Source: 3107 sp001483205
GTDB taxonomy: Bacteria > Pseudomonadota > Alphaproteobacteria > Rhodobacterales > Rhodobacteraceae
Length of the DNA: 64,000 nt
Assembly (NCBI GenBank): GCA_964291375.2
Contig: OZ219809.1
Location: 62,001-126,000, forward strand
Direction: 5' to 3'
Both the position numbers and the translations under genes were made by a program. Positions within the stretch are counted from its first letter, which is position 1. Each line of letters begins with the position of its first letter. A model generated the notes under the pieces. The model had not been told where the DNA came from and searched no databases. It saw only the letters and a program-made list of their open reading frames with translations. This document shows, piece after piece, positions 9,049 through 16,994 of the stretch.

Positions 9049-9716
9049 GCGGGACAGGCGACGCATCGAAAACCCGCCGGGCAAAGCGCGACCCCGCCGC
9101 GCGCGTGGCCGCGATTGAGTCGGAGCTCAAGCGGGTTCGTGCCCGCGAGGAACAGCGGTTGATCCGGGCCGCTGACAAGGCCGGGTTTTTCAAACTGAAC
9201 GTCTCGCGGGCAGAGACTGAGGCGATGTTTCGTCATGCCATCAAGACCTGCGCGGCCCCGAGGCGCTCGATGCTCGCACAGCTCAACGAAAAGCTGGCGC
9301 AGGCCCGTTCAAGGGCCTCAAAGGCCGCGCGGGCCGATGACGCCCGCAGAAAGGCGCTGCTCGGGGGCTTTCTGGTCGCCCGGTGCCGCCAGAAGCCAGA
9401 GGTTCACACCATGTTCGCCCTCGACATTCGGCGGTTTCTCGAAAGTCACGAGAATGCAGAGGTGGCCGCGCGAAATGTCGCCCTGTGCAAAGCATTCCTT
9501 GACAACCCAAATGCCCCGGAATCTGGTGACATGCCAGTCAGCGAGACCTGGCGGCGGCGCAGCCACCGGCTGATCCTGCTCGGCGCATATGTCATGGCCC
9601 GCCATGAGGATGGGAATGCCGCGATCCTGCGTCTGCTGGCCGAAGACCTGCCCGGTTTCGTCCAGAAGAGCCGCTATCCCGAACGGCATCGCCAACTGCT
9701 CAAGGCGTATCTCTGA
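9045..9716 (+). CDS. TraC/TraD-like mobilisation accessory protein
   Basis: A 223-aa basic, helix-rich protein. Residues 1-70 (KTRRAKRDPAARVAAIESEL...RAADKAGFF) resemble the coiled-coil and KAGF region of small Ti-type TraC proteins. Residues about 95-115 (ARRKALLGGFLVARC) resemble the RRKxLLG signature of TraD. The rest is not recognised. The start ATG overlaps the traA stop (ATGA), indicating translational coupling. Such small proteins usually help the relaxase at oriT. The family assignment rests on motif resemblance only, and a fused TraC-TraD arrangement is an inference. Confidence 0.55.
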   Translation: MSGTGDASKTRRAKRDPAARVAAIESELKRVRAREEQRLIRAADKAGFFKLNVSRAETEAMFRHAIKTCAAPRRSMLAQLNEKLAQARSRASKAARADDARRKALLGGFLVARCRQKPEVHTMFALDIRRFLESHENAEVAARNVALCKAFLDNPNAPESGDMPVSETWRRRSHRLILLGAYVMARHEDGNAAILRLLAEDLPGFVQKSRYPERHRQLLKAYL

Positions 9717-9717
9717 C

Positions 9718-9843
9718 ATGGCCTCAACATCCCGAATCGAGTGGACCAATGCGACCTGGAACCCGGTGACCGGGTGCATAAGGGACGGCTCCTGTTGCGA
9801 CAACTGCTATGCCGAGAGGTTTGCCGAACGCTGGCGGGTGTAG
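9718..9843 (+). pseudogene. DUF5131 (phage Gp37/Gp68-like) gene, N-terminal stub
   Basis: The 41 codons begin with a start ATG one base after the preceding stop and encode IEWTNATWNPVTGC followed by CCDNCYAERFAERW. This is the hallmark N-terminus of DUF5131/Gp37-Gp68 proteins, a radical-SAM-like cysteine cluster. Family members are normally over 200 aa. The frame stops at TAG where a 38-bp sequence begins that is repeated at 30412 beside an IS3 relic, so the rest of the gene was lost at an IS-derived junction. Confidence 0.75.
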
Positions 9844-9879
9844 TCAAAAACTGCCCATAAAACCGGGGGAACTCCAGTC
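9842..9879 (+). repeat. 38-bp IS3-end-like relic, copy 1
   Basis: AGTCAAAAACTG...GGGAACTCCAGTC matches 30412-30449 in the same orientation, with about 3 mismatches in 38 bp. The second copy lies just upstream of an IS3-family orfA, where an inverted terminal repeat would be, so this is probably a solo IS end. It contains the stop codon and last codons of the CARF gene on the minus strand and marks the break in the DUF5131 gene on the plus strand. Confidence 0.6.
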
Positions 9880-10716
9880 CGGATTAACTTGCCCGTTGAA
9901 GAGTCTGACATCCCAATTGTTGGTGTCGACATAGCTGAACAAGCATTCGCGCGAAAAGGTGACAGCAGCAGCCGCGATCGAAAATGGTTTCTGGCCCGCC
10001 GTAGCGTCTATACATATGTTTTTTTCTTTAATTCCGAGTTTAATCAGTTCCCTAATCTCCTTCTCAATCGAGTTTCGGACTGATTCGTAATGCCCATAGT
10101 CCGGACAATCTTTAACCTGATCCGGTGAGATCACAATGTCGAAAGTCCGGTCGTCATGTTTCGCGCAGTCCAGGATCAGGGTTTTCAGTTCTTCCGCCCG
10201 GCACCAGGTTTTGCTAGACGGAATGATGGTTATTCTCTTGAGCGTATCTTCATGCTTCCGAACAGCTCGGAGCGCTTGGACCCAAACATGTTTGAGAGCG
10301 TCATAATACGCCTCGTCTTCTTCAATTTCGGCCTTTGGCGCGCCCACACAGGACAGAGGATACGCCGACAGTATTTCTCGCTCCTTTTTCTCCTGATCGT
10401 TCAAAGTTCCTTTTTGCACCGGCGGCAGCGAAATACCGAGAATAAGCGCCTGCGCGCTTTTCACCTCCGGCTCAAGTTTCGCAATCATCCGCACGAAATT
10501 CCGTCGGTATTTGAAAAGAAACCAACTGTAAATCAACAGACATATAAATGCCAGGGGCCACGCAATGGCAAGCGTTGTACGGAGATCCGCACCCGGCAGT
10601 GCGTTTTCAATCACCGGGATGATAAGCATCTGACTTATTTCAAGCAGGAAAGACAACAGCCCCACAGCAACGAGCGCCATGATCATTCTTTTGATGAAAC
10701 TCAGAAATTCCGCCAT
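9844..10716 (-). CDS. membrane-anchored CARF-domain protein, candidate type III CRISPR effector
   Basis: A 290-aa protein with two hydrophobic helices (about residues 10-36 and 47-69) followed by a cytosolic domain. That domain starts with a beta-strand ending in LILGISLPP (90-98) and contains ICIDATAGQKPFSIAAAA (234-250), which matches the ligand-loop pattern of CARF domains (Asp-x-Thr-x-Gly-x-Lys). CARF domains bind cyclic oligoadenylates made by Cas10. Known membrane-CARF proteins such as Cam1 depolarise membranes, and a similar role is inferred here. No nuclease, HEPN or protease motif is seen. Its start overlaps csx16 by 16 nt, so it is the last gene of the cas10 operon. Its final nine or so residues (SSPGFMGSF) are encoded inside the IS-end-like repeat, so the natural C-terminus may have been replaced. 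Confidence 0.8.
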   Translation of the reverse strand: MAEFLSFIKRMIMALVAVGLLSFLLEISQMLIIPVIENALPGADLRTTLAIAWPLAFICLLIYSWFLFKYRRNFVRMIAKLEPEVKSAQALILGISLPPVQKGTLNDQEKKEREILSAYPLSCVGAPKAEIEEDEAYYDALKHVWVQALRAVRKHEDTLKRITIIPSSKTWCRAEELKTLILDCAKHDDRTFDIVISPDQVKDCPDYGHYESVRNSIEKEIRELIKLGIKEKNICIDATAGQKPFSIAAAAVTFSRECLFSYVDTNNWDVRLFNGQVNPDWSSPGFMGSF

Positions 10717-11009
10717 GGCCAGTCTCTCTTTTCGATCCGGTATCGTTCAAGGCGCGCGTCGCAGCGCTCCATATCCTCGGCGCTGAGTTCCCGCCCGCGC
10801 AGCGCTTCAGGCACTTCCATACTCAGATGAAGATAAACCGCCCCACGCGCGCAGATTTCGGCGGCGATATGCACCGGTAGCGTACCCGCGACAACATCCC
10901 CGGGGCCGAAATCGGCCGGATCAATATGCGTCACGGGAACCGCGTCAATGCCCTGCCGTCGCGCCCAGACGACGGCACCGGAATGGCGGGTTACGAAGAC
11001 GGCTTTCAT
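10701..11009 (-). CDS. csx16: CRISPR-associated protein Csx16
   Basis: A small 102-aa protein matching the Csx16 family (TIGR02620). The N-terminal VTRHSGAVVWARRQGI, the central GDVVAGTLPVHIAAEICARG and the C-terminal LRGRELSAEDM are the conserved blocks. Csx16 occurs almost only in type III loci next to CARF genes and has been proposed to act in cyclic-oligoadenylate turnover. I treat that as likely but not demonstrable from sequence. The start overlaps the stop of the TIGR03986 gene by 4 nt, and its end overlaps the start of the membrane-CARF gene, so sensor and possible off-switch are translated together. Confidence 0.88.
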   Translation of the reverse strand: MKAVFVTRHSGAVVWARRQGIDAVPVTHIDPADFGPGDVVAGTLPVHIAAEICARGAVYLHLSMEVPEALRGRELSAEDMERCDARLERYRIEKRDWPWRNF

Positions 11010-13144
11010 ATGCGTCGAAGCTCTGCTACCGGAATGCGCTCAATCATTCCGTCGGACAAGCGAACCTCAACTTCCCCGTTTTGTTCGTCGGCCAACACAA
11101 CGCCATCCAATGCTTCATCAAGCCAGCGAACCTGATCGCCCTCTTGAAAAGCGCCCGGCGCGGCTGGTTGCGCTTGCTGTCTTGACCCGCCTTTGACCAC
11201 ATTCGATGGGACGACCCGTGCCTCCCAATGCTCTTCGGGGTCCGTATATTCCGGCAAAATCGCGCCAGCATTCTTCGCTTTCTGAAAATCGTTTTGGCCG
11301 CCTATATTGAGATTCATTGATCGAAGATGGGTTTCTCCGCGCTTTTTTCCCAGTTCGGGGTTTGCCATGGCGAGAAGACGCCGGATCTGGACGCTGTTTC
11401 GCCAGCCGCCGGGGATTTTCTTGCTGTCGGCCCATTTCTCCATCGCCGCCGTGAACTCATTAAGGCAATCGTCGGTCGTTGGCGCCGGTTCGCCTGGATC
11501 GTTTGGGCGCAGCATGGCTGTTCCGAACGTGAAGCAGACCTGACCCCACCCGAACGCCTTTCCCAGCCCAAGTCGGTGAAAATACCGCTCACCGCCAAAG
11601 GTTGACGCCCAGATCAGTGCTCCCAACTCAACGCGAGAGAGGTTGTGAAAGCGGATCCTGCCCCGGAAGCGCAACCCTTTTTGCTGCTCATAGAGCGGGG
11701 CCAGACAAACGGTCGCGTTGTCGGAAACGCCCCGCGGCACCGGTGGCGGCGGCCACTCCAAACCGGCCGGGTAGCGCTTCCAGCCGCGTAGCTCTTCGCG
11801 TTGGTTATCCCAGTTCATATAGCTGCGATATTGGGCGTAGATATTGGTGCCATTTCGCTGCCCGACGACTTGAAGCGCCCTGCCATCGGTATGGCCAAAA
11901 TCACGCTGTCTTACATAGGCGGGAACAAAGCTCGGCTTCGGTGCCCCCAGCACGGTATTACAGGAGTCTTTATCTTTGGGGATCGCATCAGGATCGCCCT
12001 TCAACTCCGCATAACCGAAGGAAACGCGTCCGCGAAAGCTCTGGCCTCCATTCTCGTGAATGCGGCCGAAAATCCGCGTCGGCAGATCAATGATGTCGGC
12101 GTTCAGATGATCGGGGCTCGAATGACGAATGAGGTCGTGGGTAGTGTTGTCCGCTGGCAGCTTGAACATCATCACCAGGCCGATGGCCGTCGGCGCACCA
12201 GGCGCAGCATCTGTCCCGAGCCAGAAAACCGGGATCATCCCGCCGTTATCAAGCGTTTGTTTTCGCCACCCCCAGGTTTCGCTCGATTTTTCCTGTTCCT
12301 CATGCACATCAATGAATTTGCGCCATACCTCCGAAGAGACCTCAACACCGTTGTCCTGACGGTCGAAAAAAAAGAACTCCATGTGCTTTCTGGAACTTGG
12401 AAGACCGGAGAAAACGAGGGTTCCTGATTTTATCGAGTATCCGCGAGTATACTCCCGCAACGCCTTGCGATACCGGAGTGTCTTGCCGTTGTGCATATGT
12501 GCGGACGGCGTGTCCTCGACCCAGAGATCACGGTCAAGCGTATGTCCGGTATCCGTGAACGCCCCTTCCACATCCTTGGCCATGCGGCCTTGCTCGCGCG
12601 TAGTATCGCCGCGTAGGCCCGCAATGTTGCGCGCAAATCCTGGGCCGATTTTATCCAGATCACTATGATCAATCCGGGCGAAGGCGCAGGGGAAGAGCGT
12701 CAGCGTCCCATTGACGCGCTGAAGCCACCCGGCGCGGCTTTTGGGCGCGAAGGCCCCATCTATCCTTTCCGAGATGCGATCACGATAGTCCTGCTGTGCA
12801 GTTGGGGACAGATCCCGCACGCCAAACCGACGGTTGTCCACAAGGTGAAACCGACCGAAACACGCGATTTCCATGACATTGCGGATCATGCCGCGCAAGG
12901 ACGATCCGGGAATGATCGGCCTTCCGTCCGGCGTGTGCAGGAAGCGCTTTATCTTTTTACCGTCCTCGGCGTCAGGCGCACAAATCAGAAGCGGTGTGCG
13001 ACAGAAGATCGTGAACGGAAGGCAGCCCGAAAGTCCACCGAGGATAGGCTCATCCTGCGACGGTGGACCTCTCAGGCCTATATCCTCGGCGCGACAGACA
13101 TGTTCCGAGAGCGGAACGAAATTATAGCGCGCCGTGACGGTCAT
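11006..13144 (-). CDS. TIGR03986-family CRISPR RAMP protein with extra C-terminal domain
   Basis: A 712-aa RAMP-superfamily (Cas7/Cas5-like) subunit typical of type III-D loci. An N-terminal RAMP signature is visible in GRPIIPGSSLRGMIRNVMEIA (about 94-114), and a glycine-rich C-terminal one in FHRLGLGKAFGWGQV near residue 560. Such subunits form part of the crRNA-binding backbone. The last 50 residues (EGDQVRWLDEALDGVV...VRLSDGMIERIPVAELRRI) look like a small SH3/KOW-type beta-barrel appended after a flexible Gln/Ala/Pro linker. I do not know this tail from the core family. Four-nucleotide overlaps link it to the genes on both sides. Confidence 0.85.
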   Translation of the reverse strand: MTVTARYNFVPLSEHVCRAEDIGLRGPPSQDEPILGGLSGCLPFTIFCRTPLLICAPDAEDGKKIKRFLHTPDGRPIIPGSSLRGMIRNVMEIACFGRFHLVDNRRFGVRDLSPTAQQDYRDRISERIDGAFAPKSRAGWLQRVNGTLTLFPCAFARIDHSDLDKIGPGFARNIAGLRGDTTREQGRMAKDVEGAFTDTGHTLDRDLWVEDTPSAHMHNGKTLRYRKALREYTRGYSIKSGTLVFSGLPSSRKHMEFFFFDRQDNGVEVSSEVWRKFIDVHEEQEKSSETWGWRKQTLDNGGMIPVFWLGTDAAPGAPTAIGLVMMFKLPADNTTHDLIRHSSPDHLNADIIDLPTRIFGRIHENGGQSFRGRVSFGYAELKGDPDAIPKDKDSCNTVLGAPKPSFVPAYVRQRDFGHTDGRALQVVGQRNGTNIYAQYRSYMNWDNQREELRGWKRYPAGLEWPPPPVPRGVSDNATVCLAPLYEQQKGLRFRGRIRFHNLSRVELGALIWASTFGGERYFHRLGLGKAFGWGQVCFTFGTAMLRPNDPGEPAPTTDDCLNEFTAAMEKWADSKKIPGGWRNSVQIRRLLAMANPELGKKRGETHLRSMNLNIGGQNDFQKAKNAGAILPEYTDPEEHWEARVVPSNVVKGGSRQQAQPAAPGAFQEGDQVRWLDEALDGVVLADEQNGEVEVRLSDGMIERIPVAELRRI

Positions 13145-13602
13145 GAATCCCTCCCTTTGCTCACGAATCCGACGAAACGGTATGCGAATTGCTCAACGGA
13201 GCCATCGTCCGGAGTGTGCCAAAAGCGTCTGTAACGCAGACCGCCGCCCGGCGCGCCCGGCGTGGCAACATGTGTTACTTCATCGACGATCATCACATCA
13301 CCGCCCACGGTATTCTCCGAAATATGCGTTGCCATCCATCCGCCCGCCATCCGTCGAATATGCAGGCTCTCCGTCCCACGCCCGAGTTCAGCCGCGATCA
13401 GGGCACCGCCTTCGCTCGGGACTGACCTAGAGCGGGCTTTCACATATGTTCGGGATTGCCGCGCAATCCACCCTTCCGCGTCCTTCCAGGCACCGAGACC
13501 AAGCGCCGCCTCATGGGTTTCGAGGCGGGACGTGATTGAGACAGTCGCTTTTGCGAAGCGCTCAGAATCCACCATCTTCAGCAGTGCGTCGGGGTCCGTC
13601 AC
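13141..13602 (-). CDS. csx19: Csx19-like (TIGR03984) type III-D accessory protein
   Basis: A 153-aa protein with no catalytic motif that I recognise. Size, position between a Cas7-type gene and TIGR03986, and the C-terminal pattern (LRYRRFWHTPDDGSVEQFAYRF) fit Csx19, a small protein almost confined to Csx10-containing type III-D loci. Its role is unknown. It might be the otherwise missing small subunit (Cas11), although its predicted mixed alpha/beta character argues against that. It overlaps both neighbours by 4 nt (ATGA), so it is translationally coupled within the operon. Confidence 0.6.
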   Translation of the reverse strand: MTDPDALLKMVDSERFAKATVSITSRLETHEAALGLGAWKDAEGWIARQSRTYVKARSRSVPSEGGALIAAELGRGTESLHIRRMAGGWMATHISENTVGGDVMIVDEVTHVATPGAPGGGLRYRRFWHTPDDGSVEQFAYRFVGFVSKGRDS

Positions 13603-14900
13603 GCCTCCTCCTCCAGCAATACGCCTGAGCCTTCTCCCCAGTCGGCACCGACGCCGAGTAGACCCGACCTCAGATCACCAAGCGCTTTCTCGAACGCGCA
13701 CAACGCCTCGCAGTTCTCGACATCCTCAGCATCAATGCTGATCTCCAGAACCGGACGCCACAGCGCGATGTTGGTGAAGAGCGCGCCACGGCGCGCGCCG
13801 CCGGAAAACCTGTCCAGGCTGACATGGGACACTGTAATGGTGGACGCGCTTTTCTTATCGAGCCGAATATCGTTGAACCGGAGCCTGCCTGCTTGTCCGC
13901 CGCCATTATCACGCGCCTCACCAAAGAGTGCTGCCGTTGCTTCGTCAGCGTCTTGGTTGGGACACAGATTGCGGAAGTGAAAACGGGTTCTGTGCCTCAG
14001 CGGCCCCTTGATCGCGGAACCGGGTATTACGTATACGTAGCTTTCCTCAAGTTTCCCAATTTCTCCGGGCGGTTCTTTTTTCGACCAGAGAATCTCGACT
14101 TCGCTATAGGGAGCGCTGTCGGTTTCGTCGTCGGCTTTGCCGCCGACATTCTCCGCGCCGACCAGCACCGGACCCTCTGCGGTCAGAGAAAATCGCCAGC
14201 GGGCGCATTGCTCGGTCCGCTCCACATGGCAGGCGTCGCCGATTGGTTCCGAAAGGTCCGACGCCGCAATCGTTACATAAGACTTGCGATCCCTGGCAAG
14301 ATTGAGCTTATGCTCCTCCCAGCGAACGCATGAAAGCTGTCCATAGCCGGAACGCCCGGCACCGCCAAGCGTCAGGCCGCCATGGATGATGTCGCGAAGA
14401 CGATCAAAATCGTCCGGCGGACCCGGAACTGATAACTCGAAGGTGAATCGTGTGCCTTTCGGGACCGCCGCCCGGTCGAACTTGCCGGTATTGTCGGCGA
14501 CGCCGAATTCATTGAGCCGGATGTGATCTCGCTGCAAGGGTGCGCGCAAAGCCAGCCGTTGAGCCAATGCGTCCCGCTCAATCAGAGAGCGATCTAGAAC
14601 GAGCCCGTCGCGGGGGCGGTTATCGGACCAATGCGCCAGCGCGTCAGACAGTGACACCCGGCTGACGGCACCCTCGTCACTTTTCTGAAAGCCGAACAAA
14701 TTTTTGACGGCATCCGGTTCATCGCGGCGCACATGCTCGCGCAGAGCGCCAGCGATTGTTGTCGCCGGAATCATCGGTATTCCGTTCGGATCGCGTACGA
14801 GGGGCGCATCCGTCATCGGGTCTTCAGCCCCTGAGCTTATGGAGAGCGGGGCGACGGCCTCCAATGTGAAGCGGCCGATATTGAGAAGCCGTTCACTCAT
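13599..14900 (-). CDS. tandem Cas7 (Csm3-like) RAMP protein
   Basis: A 433-aa protein holding two Cas7/RAMP units. The first has LVRDPNGIPMIPATTIAGALRE near residue 40 and a glycine-rich loop GGLTLGGAGRSGYGQL near 200. The second has YVYVIPGSAIKGPLRHRTRF near 300 and LGVGADWGEGSG at the end. Fused Cas7 repeats are a known feature of type III-D and III-E-like backbones, where each unit binds one crRNA segment and may cleave target RNA. I start at the Met of MSERLLNIGRF, one base after the csx10 stop; an upstream in-frame Met lies inside csx10. The downstream neighbour overlaps by 4 nt. Confidence 0.82.
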   Translation of the reverse strand: MSERLLNIGRFTLEAVAPLSISSGAEDPMTDAPLVRDPNGIPMIPATTIAGALREHVRRDEPDAVKNLFGFQKSDEGAVSRVSLSDALAHWSDNRPRDGLVLDRSLIERDALAQRLALRAPLQRDHIRLNEFGVADNTGKFDRAAVPKGTRFTFELSVPGPPDDFDRLRDIIHGGLTLGGAGRSGYGQLSCVRWEEHKLNLARDRKSYVTIAASDLSEPIGDACHVERTEQCARWRFSLTAEGPVLVGAENVGGKADDETDSAPYSEVEILWSKKEPPGEIGKLEESYVYVIPGSAIKGPLRHRTRFHFRNLCPNQDADEATAALFGEARDNGGGQAGRLRFNDIRLDKKSASTITVSHVSLDRFSGGARRGALFTNIALWRPVLEISIDAEDVENCEALCAFEKALGDLRSGLLGVGADWGEGSGVLLEEEA

Positions 14901-14901
14901 T

Positions 14902-16401
14902 TCACGGACCTCGCCTGCGCAGGGCGTCACGAATATCTCTCGCCACGACGCTCATGGCCTCGGGGCCGGTTTCTTCAAGCCGCGCGCAGAGCCATCCCGA
15001 GAATGTCCCCTGTTTGCCGGTCGCGAACCGGACATTCCAGGATTTCCGGTTCTTGTCGTCCCCCCTGGTGACACCATTTTCTCCGAAGAGCTGCTCCTTA
15101 ACCTGCTTCCGATCAGCGCGACGCAAAGCGACCCGGACCACGCCCCATTGGGTTGGCGTGGGACCGATGAATGGATCGCTGTTCCACTCCTCAGCCTTGC
15201 GATACAGTTCAAGCAGATCTTTGACCAACGCCTCCGGGGGACGGGACGGTGGTGTGGCCGAGGCGGCAACGCGCTCATTCAACCATTTTACAAGCGATAA
15301 GGGTGTTGAACCGGGCTGATCGGGCTTTGGAGGCAGGGAAACAGCGTCGGGGTGGTCAGCAAGCGCCACATCATTGGCGTCAGGTTGATCAGCGGGGGTA
15401 TGGGAAACGGCGTCCGGGAGGTCAGCCAGCGCTCTTTTCGGCGAATGCGAAGAAATAAAAACCGCACCGAGCCCTTGTTCCTGGGCGAGTCCGAACCGGT
15501 GAAGACCGGTCTTCGTCGCGCCAGCGTCTTTTATGGTGAGGACAGAACCGCGTTCGATGACCACGCGCTCCAACCCACGACATCGCCAGGCGGCATTGTA
15601 AGGTATATAGCGGCGGGTTCGAATAAAACTGCGATTCCAGTCAATTTCCCCCTGGTTGATCCCGAAACTCGCCGGATCAGGCGTCACGGTCGGAAATCCA
15701 TTTGCATCCGTGAGCCAGGCATCGCTCAGACACCAAAGATACACATCGCCGCTCTGTCGGGTTGACGCAGGCCACTCGGGCGCGTCGCAGAGTGCTACTC
15801 TTGCGCGCCCGAACTCCGCCGCACGGGAGCGCCCAAGGAAGATGTAGCCGTTCGTGAGCGCGGTGCATATCTTTTCCGAATATTCGGACCGGATAGTCGA
15901 AAAAAAACGCGCGCCCGGCGCGAGCGCTTCATAGGTGAATAGCTGCGCCTTCGCCGCGCGGCCGCTTTCGGGGTTGATCGCCGTTCTCGTGGTGATCTGC
16001 CTCGGCGTTGCAACCAACCGGCTGTCGCGGGAAAGGGCGGTGCCAGGCGATTGTTTCCATTGACCTTCGCGCGCCTCAGGTAGCGCGCGGTCCGCAACGC
16101 CGTCGGCCAAAACGCCGCCGCACTCGAATCTCTCGCCCTTTCGTGCATGGAGTGAGAGCGGTGCTGGCCATCCGATTGCGCCGTCCTTAGTCAAGGGCAG
16201 AGCATCGTTGAATATCGTGGAGCCGCTGTGAAAGATTTCAAACGCCTGTTCAGAAGAAAGATCGTCGTATAGAGTGCCAGCGGCTGCACCAAGTAAAGTC
16301 GCGCCGGGAATGTAGCCGAGGCTTGAGGCCGCCGCCGTGCTCGCCGAATGTTCGGGGATAACGGCCGGGTCAAGCAATTCTATGATCAGCCCTTTCATCA
16401 T
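14902..16401 (-). CDS. csx10: Csx10-like Cas5-type RAMP subunit with C-terminal extension
   Basis: A 499-aa subunit. Residues 1-300 are RAMP-like, beginning with a beta-strand (MKGLIIELLDP) and the loop SLGYIPGATLLGAAAG typical of Csx10. They continue with TRTAINPESGRAAKAQLFTYEAL and a glycine-rich GLHRFGLAQEQGLG near the end of the domain. In type III-D, Csx10 replaces the Csm4/Cmr3 subunit that grips the crRNA 5' handle. Residues about 310-375 are a disordered linker with repeated PDAV/DQPDA motifs. Residues 375-499 form a helical tail that could serve as a fused small-subunit-like part, which is inference. The ATG overlaps the preceding stop (ATGA); upstream in-frame codons to 16569 lie inside the previous gene. 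Confidence 0.75.
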   Translation of the reverse strand: MMKGLIIELLDPAVIPEHSASTAAASSLGYIPGATLLGAAAGTLYDDLSSEQAFEIFHSGSTIFNDALPLTKDGAIGWPAPLSLHARKGERFECGGVLADGVADRALPEAREGQWKQSPGTALSRDSRLVATPRQITTRTAINPESGRAAKAQLFTYEALAPGARFFSTIRSEYSEKICTALTNGYIFLGRSRAAEFGRARVALCDAPEWPASTRQSGDVYLWCLSDAWLTDANGFPTVTPDPASFGINQGEIDWNRSFIRTRRYIPYNAAWRCRGLERVVIERGSVLTIKDAGATKTGLHRFGLAQEQGLGAVFISSHSPKRALADLPDAVSHTPADQPDANDVALADHPDAVSLPPKPDQPGSTPLSLVKWLNERVAASATPPSRPPEALVKDLLELYRKAEEWNSDPFIGPTPTQWGVVRVALRRADRKQVKEQLFGENGVTRGDDKNRKSWNVRFATGKQGTFSGWLCARLEETGPEAMSVVARDIRDALRRRGP

Positions 16402-16994
16402 AAGCCTCTCGCGACGTGAAGGATGCACCGCCCCAAACCGCGTGATCGCTTGCGGCCGACGGCGCGAATGAGCGGCGCGGCGACCCCAATCCAATCCCGC
16501 CATTGCGCGGACAACTCTCCGAGCGGTCCGAGCGGCGTGACAGTCGCGATCACAGTCAGCGGCACACAAATTTCGTCCACACGCAGCGAGTGCTTCTTGG
16601 CTGTTCCGGTGTTTGGATCAATCGCGGTGGAGCGACGCGCTTCGAACAGCGCATCAATCAGATTGCTTCGACCACGAAGTGCATCTTTATCGGCTAATGG
16701 GAGAGACGCGCTTCCGACCCTTAACGTTCCCGGTTGGGTATCCGATCGGGTGGGGTTGAGATGATAATCGCCCCGACTCCCAAAGAGAATATCAGCCGCT
16801 TTGGCGTCCTCAATCCAACCGAAGTCTGTAGCACACCTCACCGCGTCTCGTAAAAGACCGCGCACCTGCCGTCCCGGAATATAGGGTAATCCGTCCGAGT
16901 CGCGTGCGCAGCGCGAGTCGTAAGAGCCTGCGAGACCGCCACCGCCGCCGACGCTCCAATAGCTCAGAAATTTGAAGGTCAGAGTCAGGGTCAT
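16398..16994 (-). CDS. Cas7 (Csm3-like) RAMP protein
   Basis: A 198-aa single-unit Cas7. The N-terminal beta-strand is followed by LPYIPGRQVRGLLRDAV, and a central STAIDPNTGTAKKHSLRVDEI matches the Csm3/Csm4 pattern in which a conserved segment follows Arg-x-x-x-Ile-Asp. The C-terminal KRSRGLGRC is the glycine-rich loop. It is expected to bind crRNA in the backbone. The Met of MTLTLTFKF, overlapping the cas10 stop by 4 nt, is chosen as start. An earlier in-frame Met would overlap cas10 by about 50 nt. Confidence 0.8.
   Translation of the reverse strand: MTLTLTFKFLSYWSVGGGGGLAGSYDSRCARDSDGLPYIPGRQVRGLLRDAVRCATDFGWIEDAKAADILFGSRGDYHLNPTRSDTQPGTLRVGSASLPLADKDALRGRSNLIDALFEARRSTAIDPNTGTAKKHSLRVDEICVPLTVIATVTPLGPLGELSAQWRDWIGVAAPLIRAVGRKRSRGLGRCILHVARGL

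Noticed and set aside
9844..10716. Nuclease or HEPN activity for the CARF protein
   Set aside because: No R-x4-6-H, PD-(D/E)xK or protease motif is visible; only membrane helices and CARF.
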